64,000 nucleotides of DNA from Candidatus Hydrogenedentota bacterium. GTDB taxonomy: Bacteria; Hydrogenedentota; Hydrogenedentia; Hydrogenedentales; JAEUWI01. The DNA is taken from assembly GCA_016182605.1 (NCBI GenBank), contig JACPGE010000122.1, forward strand, positions 62,001-126,000. Reading direction: 5' to 3'. The translations under genes were made by a program, and so were the position numbers. The notes below the pieces were generated by a model. The model worked only from the letters and a program-made list of their open reading frames with translations, was not told where the DNA came from and searched no databases. Numbering within the stretch: position 1 is the stretch's first letter; each line of letters opens with the position of its first letter. Positions 42,994 to 52,820 of the stretch are shown one piece after another.

Positions 42994-45900
42994 ATGAAGT
43001 TTTCACCCGCCCTGCTCCTGCTTTTCACCGGCCTGTGCGCGCTTCATCCGGGCGCCCACGCGCAGGATATTCTCTGGACCTTCAAACCGCCGCTCGGCAT
43101 CGTCGATGCCTCTCCGGGCGTCGCCGACATGAATGGCGATGGCCGGGAAGAACTGGTGCTGAACACGACCGCGGGCAGCACGCTGGTGGTGGACAGCGCC
43201 GGGCAGCAGGTGTGGATGCGCGGCCAGCAGATCCCGATCAGCCTGCCGCCCACCATCGTGAATCTGGTGGAAGATCCCACGCCGGAGATCCTAATCCTGA
43301 ACCAGTCTGGAAGACTGTATTGCATGTCCGGTACGACCGGCGATCCCATCTGGCAATACGATCTGCCGGGCAACGTGGGCTGGGGCATGACGGCCATCGT
43401 GGCCACGGATCTGGATGGCGACGGGGAGCCGGAGGTCCTGGCCGGGGATGAACAGGGCCATGTGGTCTGCCTGAACCGGGAAGGCGAGTTGCTGTGGCAG
43501 TACGACGGCGATCACGGGCAGGCGCTCTGCCCCGCCGTGGGCAAGCTCGGCAAGGACGACACGCCTTCCATCCTAATCAGTGGCACGAAGCAAGCCTTGG
43601 TTTGCCTCAATTCCAAGGGCAAGGAACAGTGGCGTGTCACGGGGGGCGAAGGCCTGGGCGGCAGCCCAATCCTCTGCGATCTCGATGGCGACGGCAAGAA
43701 CGAAGTGGTGGGCGCCCAGACCAATCATGTCATCGCCACCGATGCGGGCGGCAAGGCGCTTTGGCGCTATGAAACCCCGAGGACGATCGACTCCAGCATC
43801 GCCGCTGCCGACGCGGATGAGGACGGCATCCTCGAAATCTATGCGATCGATCTGGCGGGCACCCTGGTGTCCCTCGCGCCGGACGGGACCCTGCGCTGGT
43901 CCGCCAGCGTGCGCGAACGGTCCCGGCGTTCCCCCGCCATCGCGGACGTGGACGGCGACGATCGGATCGAAGTGGTCGTGGCGGGCTACAGTGGCGCGAT
44001 GTATCTCTTCACCGGCAAGGGGGAACTCAAGGAGACCATCCCCATGCCGCAGAACACCAATGCCTCCCCCACCATTGCCGATTTCACGGCCGATGGCACG
44101 CCGGTGGTCATTTACGCCAGCGGCGGCGGCGATGTGGTGGCCTACCGGTGGCCCAACGCCAAGGCAGAGGCAAAGGTCTTGTGGCCCGAATACCGCTTCA
44201 GCAGCCAGCGGCAGGGCGTCTTCGAGGCCGGTCTCCTGCGCACCCCCATTCGCATTGCGGCGGTGGATCCGGGCGATTTCTATGCGGGCGCGAACACGTA
44301 CGCGGTGGAGGTCGTCAACCCAGACGCGGCCGCCCTCCGGATCGAGGTTGCCGTGACCCGAAGCGGAAAAGATCCGCGCGCGTACACCCGGGAGACTTCG
44401 GAACAGGCGATTCGCTTCGAAGTGGACTATGCCCTGGCCGATGGCGCGCCCACGGCCCTGTCCATCGCGTGCCACGTTTATCGCGGCGATCAATTGGTGG
44501 CACAGCGGGTCTCCGAAGCCCATGTCATTCCCTTCCGGAAAGAGCTGGCCGACCTCGAAACGCTTCTCTCGCAGGTGGGCGCACAGGCGGAGTCCCTGCC
44601 CGGCGCCTATGCGCTGCTCGGTGAAACGGCGGCAGCGGCCAAGCGCCTCGAAGACCTTTCGGGACAGGCGGCCATCGCGGGCACCCTGGGCGATGTGGAG
44701 CGCCGCCAGCTTCGGGATGGATTGCGGGCACAAATCGCGCGCTTCCGCTACCTCAAGACCCTCTGTGCCGCGGCCTTGTCGCATCACGCATCGGCGCAGT
44801 GGCCCATCCAGATTTCGGGGGCCAATGCGTGGGCGCCTTTTGGCGGCATGGACGAAGTCATCGAGGGGCGGCTTAGGGCACCCGGGGCGGAGGTCTTTGC
44901 GTTTCAGGGGGAAACGGAAGGTGCGGCCTTGAACCTCTACAACTGGGGTACGGCCACGAAGGTGCTGCGGGTGGAGGCCGGCCCCTTCACACAGGAGGGG
45001 GGCCCATCGGAATCGGCCGTCTTGGCCAAGGATGTGCTGACCTTGCACGAGTCTGTGGGGGTGCCCACGCAAACCCTGGATATCTCCGTGGACGCCTTGC
45101 CTGAAATGAATCCGGCAGCCACCTTCAGCCTTCCCGGGTGGGATGCGCGGCAGCTCTGGCTCACTATAAAGACGAAGGCCCTCCCGCCTGGAATCTGGAA
45201 GTCCACATTGCGTTTCAACAGCCTGGACGTCCAATCCCAGACTTGGGAAGTGCCCGTGCTCGTGACCGTTTCCGGCGTGCAGCAGGCGGACACGAAGGTG
45301 CTGAAGCACTGTAACTGGGGTTACATCCACAGTTCCCGGCTGAAAGACTACGAGGAGGAGGCGCTGGCGGATCGCGTTGCCCATGGCGAGAATGTCTTCG
45401 TGACCAGTTTTGCGCCCACGGGCATCTTCGATGCGGAGGGCACGCTCACGGGGGAAATCGATTTCACCCAGCACGATGCCTATGTCTCCCGCTATGCCCC
45501 CCACGGCATGATCCTGTTTCAGAACCTCGGCGGCTTGCAGGGGCCTGGAGGCCTGGACGGCGCGGCCTATGAGAAGGCGTACATCCCGTATATGCGCGCG
45601 TGGGTGGCGCATCTGCGGGAGATGAGCATCGGCTATGACGGCTATGCCATGTACCCCGTGGACGAGCCGGGGCTGAGCGATGGCCTGGTGGCGCTCTATC
45701 TGCGCAACGCGAAACTGACCCGGGCCGCCGATCCGAAGGTGCTCATGTACACCGACCCGGTGGCGCGCATAACGGAAGCGGAACTGAAGGAAATGCTGCC
45801 GTATGTGGACATCTGGTGCCCGAACCGGGATGGATTCCTGCTGCAAACCGGCGCGGAAAAGCTCGCGTTGATCCAGAATTCCGGCAGCGTGGTTTGGAAC

Positions 45901-46401
45901 TATGAGTGCCAGGGCAATGCGAAGCACCAGTCTCCCCTGGGCTATTACCGCGGCCAATCGTGGCTCGCCTGGAATCACGGCCTGACGGGCATTGGTTTCT
46001 GGACCTATTGCACCTCCAGCGCCGACCCCTGGTTCCGGCCCACGGACACGAACGACTACCTCATGATCTATCAGGGTGACGGCCCCGTTTCGAGCAAACG
46101 CTGGGAGGCGGTGCGCGATGGCATGGAGGACTATGCCATGCTGCATGCGCTGCGCGAAGCAACGGCCCGCGCAAAACAGCACGGCACGAACGCGGAAAAT
46201 GTGGTCCGGGCTGAAAAGCTGCTCGGCGCCCAAGCCGATCGGATTGGCGCCTTCTGCGGGCTCGATAGCGACGGCACCGTGCCGGGCAAAGGCGGCCAGC
46301 CGGAGCAGCGTGCGATTGCGGATCGGCGCTTCGCGGCCCTGCAACGCATACGGCAGGAAATTGCAGCCCTCCACGAGGACCTGAACGCTACAGCGCCGTA
46401 A
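42994..46401 (+). CDS. Secreted FG-GAP/PQQ-like beta-propeller protein with C-terminal DUF4091 (GH123-like) domain
   Basis: Signal peptide; repeated DMNGDGREELV, DLDGDGEPEVL, DLDGDGKNEVV, DVDGDDRIEVV motifs; C-terminal YAMYPVDEPGL...WCPNRDGFL...GFWTYCTSSADPW. Confidence 0.75.
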   Translation: MKFSPALLLLFTGLCALHPGAHAQDILWTFKPPLGIVDASPGVADMNGDGREELVLNTTAGSTLVVDSAGQQVWMRGQQIPISLPPTIVNLVEDPTPEILILNQSGRLYCMSGTTGDPIWQYDLPGNVGWGMTAIVATDLDGDGEPEVLAGDEQGHVVCLNREGELLWQYDGDHGQALCPAVGKLGKDDTPSILISGTKQALVCLNSKGKEQWRVTGGEGLGGSPILCDLDGDGKNEVVGAQTNHVIATDAGGKALWRYETPRTIDSSIAAADADEDGILEIYAIDLAGTLVSLAPDGTLRWSASVRERSRRSPAIADVDGDDRIEVVVAGYSGAMYLFTGKGELKETIPMPQNTNASPTIADFTADGTPVVIYASGGGDVVAYRWPNAKAEAKVLWPEYRFSSQRQGVFEAGLLRTPIRIAAVDPGDFYAGANTYAVEVVNPDAAALRIEVAVTRSGKDPRAYTRETSEQAIRFEVDYALADGAPTALSIACHVYRGDQLVAQRVSEAHVIPFRKELADLETLLSQVGAQAESLPGAYALLGETAAAAKRLEDLSGQAAIAGTLGDVERRQLRDGLRAQIARFRYLKTLCAAALSHHASAQWPIQISGANAWAPFGGMDEVIEGRLRAPGAEVFAFQGETEGAALNLYNWGTATKVLRVEAGPFTQEGGPSESAVLAKDVLTLHESVGVPTQTLDISVDALPEMNPAATFSLPGWDARQLWLTIKTKALPPGIWKSTLRFNSLDVQSQTWEVPVLVTVSGVQQADTKVLKHCNWGYIHSSRLKDYEEEALADRVAHGENVFVTSFAPTGIFDAEGTLTGEIDFTQHDAYVSRYAPHGMILFQNLGGLQGPGGLDGAAYEKAYIPYMRAWVAHLREMSIGYDGYAMYPVDEPGLSDGLVALYLRNAKLTRAADPKVLMYTDPVARITEAELKEMLPYVDIWCPNRDGFLLQTGAEKLALIQNSGSVVWNYECQGNAKHQSPLGYYRGQSWLAWNHGLTGIGFWTYCTSSADPWFRPTDTNDYLMIYQGDGPVSSKRWEAVRDGMEDYAMLHALREATARAKQHGTNAENVVRAEKLLGAQADRIGAFCGLDSDGTVPGKGGQPEQRAIADRRFAALQRIRQEIAALHEDLNATAP

Positions 46402-46407
46402 TCGAAG

Positions 46408-46440
46408 CGGCGGGAACGGCGCCACGCACCGTTCCCGCCG
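46408..46440. terminator. Bidirectional hairpin terminator between convergent genes
   Basis: CGGCGGGAACGG / CCGTTCCCGCCG perfect 12-bp stem. Confidence 0.6.
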
Positions 46441-46461
46441 GTTTCACAAGGGCTATTCGGT

Positions 46462-47112
46462 TCAGAGCGCTTCTTTTGCCGCCTTCAACAGGTCCTCTTT
46501 GCCCAGACGCACCTTGTAATCCGCATTGGTGTAGACGTAACGGATTTCGCCTTCTTTGTTCACAATGAAGACCGAGGGGACAGGCAATACGCTGAAGTCG
46601 TGGCTGCGCGGTTCTTTAATGTATTCCAGATATTGCTTCCGCACTTCGGGATCCATCTTGAAGGCGACCCCGAAGGCCTTTGCAGCGGCGAGGGTGCTGT
46701 CGGAGAAGATCCGGTACGCAAGCTTTTCTTTCGTCTTCGCCGCCGCCTCCGTCCCATCCGGCGAAATGGCCACCACCTGATATCCCAGGGCCTGGAGTTC
46801 CGTCTGCGCCTGCCCCAGTTCCGCCAAGTGCTTGTTGCAAAAGGGGCACCAGCCGCCCCGATAGAACACGATCACCGTGGGCTTGCCTTCGAGCACCTTG
46901 GCAAGGGTCCGGGGCTTGCCCTTAATATTGGTCAATGGCACATCGGGTGCGCGGTCGCCGGCCTTGAGGGCTTTGATCTCCTCGGGCGTGGGCGCAATGG
47001 CGCCCGCCTGGCCGCTTTCCGGCTCCTTTCCCTCCGGATCCGCCTGCGCCTGGGCTCCACCCGCCAGGGCGAGCAACAGGGCCACGGCGGCCGCAAACAC
47101 GCTTCTTCTCAT
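46462..47112 (-). CDS. Secreted AhpC/TSA-family peroxiredoxin
   Basis: Signal peptide MRRSVFAAAVALLLALAGGAQAQA; VIVFYRGGWCPFCNKHLAELGQ. Confidence 0.9.
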   Translation of the reverse strand: MRRSVFAAAVALLLALAGGAQAQADPEGKEPESGQAGAIAPTPEEIKALKAGDRAPDVPLTNIKGKPRTLAKVLEGKPTVIVFYRGGWCPFCNKHLAELGQAQTELQALGYQVVAISPDGTEAAAKTKEKLAYRIFSDSTLAAAKAFGVAFKMDPEVRKQYLEYIKEPRSHDFSVLPVPSVFIVNKEGEIRYVYTNADYKVRLGKEDLLKAAKEAL

Positions 47113-47238
47113 GCTTCTTCTCCTCGTTAATTGGGGATGCGTTGCACCGCAAGCGAGAGTATACCGCCCGCAATACCTTTTGCATTCCGGACACGGGAAA
47201 GCCCATGTCACCATGCCGTAGGCCTGTCCAAGATGCAG

Positions 47239-47269
47239 CAGAGCCAGAACGGCGTGCGTCCTGGCTCTG
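47239..47269 (-). terminator. Hairpin downstream of citrate synthase gene
   Basis: CAGAGCCAG / CTGGCTCTG stem. Confidence 0.4.
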
Positions 47270-47292
47270 GAAGGGTGTGCGAAGTGAGCGGT

Positions 47293-48555
47293 TCAGGGCA
47301 AGTGGCGTTCCGGCTGCCCGATATAGATCTGCCGCGGACGGTGTATGCGGTTGTCCGGATCCGACCGCATTTCGAGCCAGTGGGCGATCCAGCCGGGCAT
47401 GCGCCCTATCGCGAAAAGCACCGTGAACATCTCCGTGGGAATGCCCATGGCGCGGTAGATGATGCCGCTGTAGAAGTCTACATTGGGATAGAGATTGCGC
47501 TCGACGAAGTAGCTGTCCTTGAGGGCGATCTCTTCGAGGTTTTTTGCAATGTCCAGCAGCGGATCGTTGATGCCCAGTTCGTTGAGGACCTGCTCCGCCT
47601 TTTGGCGCAGCACGATCGCGCGTGGATCGAAGTTCTTGTAGACCCGGTGGCCAAAGCCCATCAGGCGGAAGGGATCGTCCTTGTCTTTGGCCTTCGCCAC
47701 GTACTTTTTGTAGTCCCCGCCATCGGCCTGGATGCGCTGCAGCATCTCCAGCACCTCCTGGTTGGCCCCGCCATGCAAGGGGCCCCAGAGGGCATTGACA
47801 CCGGCCGAGAGACAGGCGTAGAGGTTGGCCTGGCTGCTGCCCACCATGCGCACCGTGGAGGTGCTGCAATTCTGTTCGTGATCCGCATGCAGAATTAGCA
47901 AGGCATCCAACGCGTCCTCCAGAACCTTGGGGACGCTGTAGGTTTCGGTCGGCTCGGCAAACATCATATGGAGAAAATTGGCCGCGTAGGTGTATTCACT
48001 GCGCGGATACATGAAGGGCTGGCCGACGGATTTTTTGTACGAGAATGCCGCGAGCGTTTTCACCTGCCCGATCAGGCGGATGATATTCAGGTTAATGTGC
48101 TCTTCCTGTTCGGAATCGTAGGGGTAGAACGAAGACATCGAGGATATCATGGATGCCAGGATGTTCATGGGGTGCGCGGTGACGGGGAAGTGGTCGAAGA
48201 ACTTCAACATGCTCTCGTGGATGAGGCTGTTCTTCGTAAGGTCGTTCCGCCAGCCGGCGAGCTGTGCGGTGTCCGGCAGTTCCCCATGAATCAAGAGGTA
48301 CGCTACCGCCGAGAAACGCACCCGCCCGACCAGATCTTCTATGGGATAGCCGCGATAGCGCAAAATGCCCTTTTCGCCGTCGATAAAGGTGATGGCGCTT
48401 TTGCAGGAACCGGTGTTGCCGTAGCCGGGATCGTAGGTGATTGCCGTCGTCTCGCCACGCAGTTTCCGGCAATCAATGGCTAGCTCGTTTTCCGTGCCGG
48501 AGAAAGTGGGAAACTCATAGTTTCCTCCGTCCAGCGTCAGTTTGGCTGTCGTCAT
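47293..48555 (-). CDS. gltA: Citrate synthase
   Basis: YDPGYGNTGSCKSAITFIDGEKGILRYRGYPIEDL; LHADHEQNCSTSTVRMVGSSQANLYACLSAGVNALWGPLHGGANQ; MGFGHRVYKNFDPRA. Confidence 0.97.
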   Translation of the reverse strand: MTTAKLTLDGGNYEFPTFSGTENELAIDCRKLRGETTAITYDPGYGNTGSCKSAITFIDGEKGILRYRGYPIEDLVGRVRFSAVAYLLIHGELPDTAQLAGWRNDLTKNSLIHESMLKFFDHFPVTAHPMNILASMISSMSSFYPYDSEQEEHINLNIIRLIGQVKTLAAFSYKKSVGQPFMYPRSEYTYAANFLHMMFAEPTETYSVPKVLEDALDALLILHADHEQNCSTSTVRMVGSSQANLYACLSAGVNALWGPLHGGANQEVLEMLQRIQADGGDYKKYVAKAKDKDDPFRLMGFGHRVYKNFDPRAIVLRQKAEQVLNELGINDPLLDIAKNLEEIALKDSYFVERNLYPNVDFYSGIIYRAMGIPTEMFTVLFAIGRMPGWIAHWLEMRSDPDNRIHRPRQIYIGQPERHLP

Positions 48556-48911
48556 AATTCACTCCCTGATCGTTCTCGGGGCGCCGGAACACCGCGCCGC
48601 GCGCGTTGGCCGCCTGGGTCCCCCGTGCGTGGCTTGCCGTTGTCACGTTCAAACGCCATTTCCCCCTCGAATCCCTTGCGCAAATCGAGTATATACAATT
48701 GAAATAAGGGAGTGCAATGAGCACCCTGGCCAGGGCCCCAAGGATGGGGGCATACGAAAACGATTCATAATCGCCAAAAACCCGCCTCGCGCCCATTGCA
48801 CTTTGCCCAGCATTTTTCGCATACTATCGCACGTCAGCCCCGGAGCGGCACCCCAATGCGGGGCCACTCCATGCCGTTGACCTGATGCAACGTGAAGGGC
48901 CGTGATTATTT

Positions 48912-50429
48912 ATGGCAAAACAGTCATTTGTGCGCAATATTCCGCCATTGGAATACAAGTCCAACCTCCAGCAGATGCTCCACCACGATGCGATGGCCGC
49001 GAGCGTCCTGTTGATCGCGGCGCTGGCTGCCTTCGTCGTCGCCAACAGTTCGGTTGAAGTCCTCTCCACGCCGCTGGGCGAGTTGTACAAAGAGTTGTGG
49101 CATATGGAATTGGGCATCTCTATTCAGGAGATGGCCCTGGGGAAGCCGCTCCACCTTTGGATCAACGATGGGCTCATGGCCATTTTCTTCTTTGTGGTGG
49201 GCCTGGAGATCAAGCGGGAAATGCTGGTCGGCGAACTGGCCTCCTTCCGCAAGGCGTTCTTGCCGATTGTGGCGGCCTTCGGCGGGATGGTGGCGCCCGC
49301 GGGCATTTACACCTTGTTCAATTACGGAACGGACGCTGCCGTGGGCTGGGGCATTCCCATGGCTACGGACATCGCCTTTGCCGCCGGGGTGATCGGCCTC
49401 ATGAGCAAGCGGATACCGTCCTCCCTCGCGGTATTCCTCATCGCTCTGGCCATTGTGGACGATTTGGGTTCGGTGCTCGTGATTGCGATTTTCTACACGG
49501 CCACTATTGAGACCACGCCGCTGCTGATCGGCATTGCCGTGGTGCTCGCTTCGCTCCTCTTCTCCCGGCTCGGGGTCCGCAGCGCCCTCGTGTTCATGCT
49601 CATGGCGATCGTCGTGTGGATTGCGTTTCTCAGTTCCGGGGTGCATGCCACGATCGCCGGGGTGCTCTTTGCGTTCACCGTGCCGGTGGATGCGCGTTAT
49701 GAAACGCCGCTCTTCGCCAAGCGCATGAACATACTGTTAAAGCGCTTTCAGGGGGCGGAGGATTTTGCGAACCCCCTGCTGGTCAACGCGCGCCAACAGG
49801 ATCTTTTGCGCGCCATCGAATTGGAGTGCATTCATGTGGAGGCTCCGTTGCAGCGCATCGAATCGCGCCTGCACCCCATCTGTGCCTTTATCATCATGCC
49901 CATCTTTGCCTTCGCGAACTCGGGTGTGAAGATCGATTTTGGCAATCTCCCGTCGCTTATCCTCTCCCCCGTCACCTTGGGCGTCGTGTGCGGTCTCGTT
50001 ATAGGGAAGCAACTTGGCATCCTTTCCTGCTGCTACGTCACGGTGAAGCTGGGACTCGCCGAGCTGCCCACGGGGATCCGCTGGTCTCAGATCTGGGGGG
50101 TAAGCTGCCTTGCAGGCATTGGCTTCACCATGTCATTGTTTGTGGGTGAACTCGCTTTCGCCGGCGGCGGACACGACGCCGGGCATGGCGCTCCAGCCAC
50201 CACAGTTGCTGCCGGCCAGGACACCGCGCACGATGCCCACGCTGCGGAGCCGGAAGCGGCGGTCTCTGGGTTGGGCAAGGAGGGAAGCCACCTGGCGGAG
50301 GCCAAGGCGGGAACTCTTCTGGCCAGCATTCTGGCAGCAACGGCCGGTTGCGTGGCCCTGATTCTGGTGACCCGAAAGGGAGAGGGAGACATGAGCGGCT
50401 TGGGTCACGAGAGCGTATCGGATGCCTGA
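48912..50429 (+). CDS. nhaA: Na+/H+ antiporter NhaA
   Basis: INDGLMAIFFFVVGLEIKREMLVGEL; GIPMATDIAFAAGV; LAIVDDLGSVLVIAIFYT. Confidence 0.97.
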   Translation: MAKQSFVRNIPPLEYKSNLQQMLHHDAMAASVLLIAALAAFVVANSSVEVLSTPLGELYKELWHMELGISIQEMALGKPLHLWINDGLMAIFFFVVGLEIKREMLVGELASFRKAFLPIVAAFGGMVAPAGIYTLFNYGTDAAVGWGIPMATDIAFAAGVIGLMSKRIPSSLAVFLIALAIVDDLGSVLVIAIFYTATIETTPLLIGIAVVLASLLFSRLGVRSALVFMLMAIVVWIAFLSSGVHATIAGVLFAFTVPVDARYETPLFAKRMNILLKRFQGAEDFANPLLVNARQQDLLRAIELECIHVEAPLQRIESRLHPICAFIIMPIFAFANSGVKIDFGNLPSLILSPVTLGVVCGLVIGKQLGILSCCYVTVKLGLAELPTGIRWSQIWGVSCLAGIGFTMSLFVGELAFAGGGHDAGHGAPATTVAAGQDTAHDAHAAEPEAAVSGLGKEGSHLAEAKAGTLLASILAATAGCVALILVTRKGEGDMSGLGHESVSDA

Positions 50430-50492
50430 GCGCCCAAGGGGAGCATACGGAGCGGCACGGCGTGGATTACAACGGGGAACAAGGGAGTTTTC

Positions 50493-51407
50493 ATGGTGAA
50501 CACGGTAGTGGGTATGGCGGCACACGTGCTGGTGGTCGAAGACGACGCCAACACGCTGAACCTGATCCGGGAGTATCTCTCCCGCGCAAACTTTCATGTG
50601 CGCAGCGCCTCGGACGGCTGGGAAGCCCTCAAGGCGATCAAGGCGGGCCCGGTGGATCTGATCATTTCGGAACTCGTCGTGAGCGACATGGACGGCGCGA
50701 GCCTGCGCGAGAAGTGCTTGCTCAATCCAGAAACGCGGGATGTGCCCTTCCTCTTTCTGTTGGCGAAGGACCAGACCGAACGCCACGTGAGCGCGTTGCG
50801 CAGCGGCGTGGACGACTGCATCACCAAACCTTTCGACCCCATTATCCTGGTCGCGCGTGTGCAGGCCGTCATCCAGCGCCGGCATGCCTATGAACAAATG
50901 GTCCGGGTCGACCCCCTCACCCGCCTCTTGAACCGGCCCTCCCTCGAACGCGACCTGGAAACCGAACTCGACCGTGTCCGGCGGTACCGGCGTTTCGCGG
51001 CGCTGGTGCTGATGGATGTGGACAGCTTTCAGCAGGTCAATAAAGATGGCGGCGTCTCCATGGGCGACTTGCTGCTTACCTGCTTCGCCGGCATCATCCT
51101 GACCAGCATCCGCACCATGGATATCGCGGGCCGCTATCATGGCGGCCAGTTCATGCTTTTCCTGCCGGAGACCCCGGCGGAAGGCGCCCAGGTCCTCGCA
51201 CAACGCATCCAGACCCAGCTCACCACCATCGCCGATACCATTGCGGGCCTCACGGTGACCTTTACCTGTGGCATCGTCATGGCCCCGGAACATGGGGAAA
51301 AGGTGGACCTGATCATCCAGCGGGTGGAAGATGCGTTGAGCTTCGCCAAACAGGAAAAACGGGGCGGATGCTATGTCTGGCAACCGCCCGCGGGCGCGAT
51401 CGCATGA
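50493..51407 (+). CDS. Receiver-GGDEF protein with degenerate receiver and GGDEF motifs
   Basis: VLVVEDDANTLNLIREYL...LIISELVVSDMDG...TKPFDPI; MVRVDPLTRLLNRPSLERDLETE...DIAGRYHGGQFMLFLPET. Confidence 0.9.
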   Translation: MVNTVVGMAAHVLVVEDDANTLNLIREYLSRANFHVRSASDGWEALKAIKAGPVDLIISELVVSDMDGASLREKCLLNPETRDVPFLFLLAKDQTERHVSALRSGVDDCITKPFDPIILVARVQAVIQRRHAYEQMVRVDPLTRLLNRPSLERDLETELDRVRRYRRFAALVLMDVDSFQQVNKDGGVSMGDLLLTCFAGIILTSIRTMDIAGRYHGGQFMLFLPETPAEGAQVLAQRIQTQLTTIADTIAGLTVTFTCGIVMAPEHGEKVDLIIQRVEDALSFAKQEKRGGCYVWQPPAGAIA

Positions 51408-51561
51408 GAAAAGCGGACTGCGCGAGAGCCGTGGGTGGCGCCGCGCGGGCTTGGAGATCTCTTCCCTGCTTGTCCAATACGGGTGAGGTGTGCACTTTGA
51501 AGCATTGGCTCTGAACACGTCCCTGGGAATACACGGGCACACTGAAGGGAAGATGGGGAGC

Positions 51562-51615
51562 GGGTCCGGCGGGTCCGGCGGGTCCGGCGGGTCCGGCGGG
51601 TCCGGCGGGTCCGGC
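51562..51615. repeat. 9-bp tandem repeat (GGGTCCGGC)x6
   Basis: Direct reading. Confidence 0.95.
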
Positions 51616-51631
51616 GGGTACTTGCCCCTTA

Positions 51632-51720
51632 TTCGTGTGTATTGGCGTTCATTCGTGGTCTGATTGATGGCCCGGTTCCAGGGGGAATAAAACCACGAAT
51701 GGACACGAATGCACACGAAT
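51632..51720. repeat. Inverted repeat with CACGAAT-type arms
   Basis: attcgtgtgtattggcgttcattcgtggt (51632-51660) vs reverse complement of accacgaatggacacgaatgcacacgaat (51692-51720). Confidence 0.85.
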
Positions 51721-51824
51721 GGGGAGGGGGGATGTTGTTTCGAAAGGAGGGGTGAGCTGAGGCTTGCTGCGGGAAAGATGTCTCACGCAAAGCCGCAAAG
51801 GAGTTGAAGGGCGGCGCGCGGCAA

Positions 51825-52060
51825 GGGACCGTACCCGGGAACGCTAACGTCTCTTCTTCCACGCGAACACTGCAACACTCCATCCACACGCCCGGGTACG
51901 GTCCCCACCGGTGCGGGGTGTGGTTGCATGCGCGGGGCGTTGCGAGCCGGTGGGTACGGTCCCCTTGGAATTTCCCGGTAGCGTTACGGGGACAGCCCCT
52001 CGCCGGTACAGGACGATGCTGCGACATTGGGGCATCCACACCCGGCGGGGACAGCCCCCT
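51825..52060. repeat. Cluster of GGTACGGTCCCC / GGGGACAGCCCC palindrome-containing repeats
   Basis: gggaccgtaccc, gggtacggtcccc, ggtgggtacggtcccctt, ggggacagcccc (x2) within ~235 bp. Confidence 0.7.
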
Positions 52061-52067
52061 CAACAGA

Positions 52068-52142
52068 CTGTCATCTCGAACCCTCTATCAGTTCGAACGC
52101 ATTATCCGTTCGAACCCGTTGTCATCTCGAACATAGTGAGCG
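52068..52142. repeat. Short degenerate repeats with TCTCGAAC / GTTCGAAC
   Basis: tcatctcgaac, gttcgaacgc, gttcgaaccc, tcatctcgaacatagtgagcg. Confidence 0.6.
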
Positions 52143-52182
52143 TTCCCGGTTTATGCCGTGCTTCGATTTGCTCTACACAAGT

Positions 52183-52602
52183 TCAGTCTTCCACTACGTG
52201 CTCGTCCGTGGGATCGAAGGGCGGGGTGACCACGTTGATCAGTTCGAAGTTGCCTTCGAGAGCGTGCCGGACGCCGGGGGGAATCATGATCACGTCTCCG
52301 GGGCGGACGGGCCGGCGTTCGTTGTTGAGGCGCAGCATGCCCTCGCCTTGGAGAATGATGTAGTGCTCGGTGAGGCGATCATGGTAGTGGAGTTTCGCGT
52401 TGCCGGAGACGATCACCTTGTGGATGCCGATCGTGGGCGAGGCTTCCGCATGCACCACGCGGCGGGCCTCTCCGCATGGGCAGGGCACGGGCGGGACCGT
52501 GTCGAAGTTTTGGAGGAAGGGCTCTGGGGGCTTTCCGGGTTCCGTCATTTTGGCTACCTTAAGTTTTGCTGCGGGTCCGGTACATTTGTTCGGGGCACTC
52601 AT
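52183..52602 (-). CDS. Cupin-domain protein
   Basis: KLHYHDRLTEHYIILQGEGMLRLNNERRPVRPGDVIMIPPGVRHALEG. Confidence 0.9.
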   Translation of the reverse strand: MSAPNKCTGPAAKLKVAKMTEPGKPPEPFLQNFDTVPPVPCPCGEARRVVHAEASPTIGIHKVIVSGNAKLHYHDRLTEHYIILQGEGMLRLNNERRPVRPGDVIMIPPGVRHALEGNFELINVVTPPFDPTDEHVVED

Positions 52603-52609
52603 TGTAGAT

Positions 52610-52820
52610 AGCCCGCATATTTCACCACTTCAAGTCCTTCTGACAAACAGCCCCTCTTGGAACATGGTGAAATATGCTCAGCGCGAGGCCGGTGCTGGCG
52701 TTCACCGGGCAGGCTAAATCACGGTCTGTCTGGCGATGCCGCCGTGCATGTCGTGGCAATTATGGGTCTAAGAAGGAGTTACGGAACAGACGCTTGGAGC
52801 CCGTGATTTATCCGGGATAG
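52610..52820 (+). repeat. Dispersed MITE-like repeat, copy C (full length, ~210 bp)
   Basis: TAGCCCGCATATTTCACCACTT ... ATGGTGAAATATGCTCAGCGCGA ... GCTGGCGTTCACCGGGCAGGCTAAATCACGG ... GGAGCCCGTGATTTATCCGGGATA. Confidence 0.85.

Noticed and set aside
43573-46425. 950-aa minus-strand ORF
   Set aside because: Antisense shadow of the beta-propeller/DUF4091 gene; no recognisable motifs.
51562-51615. Possible CRISPR-like array
   Set aside because: Units are contiguous 9-mers with no spacers.
50133-51716. 527-aa minus-strand ORF with PDPPDPPDP repeat
   Set aside because: Proline-rich stretch is only the translation of the GGGTCCGGC tandem repeat; the rest is antisense to the receiver-GGDEF gene.
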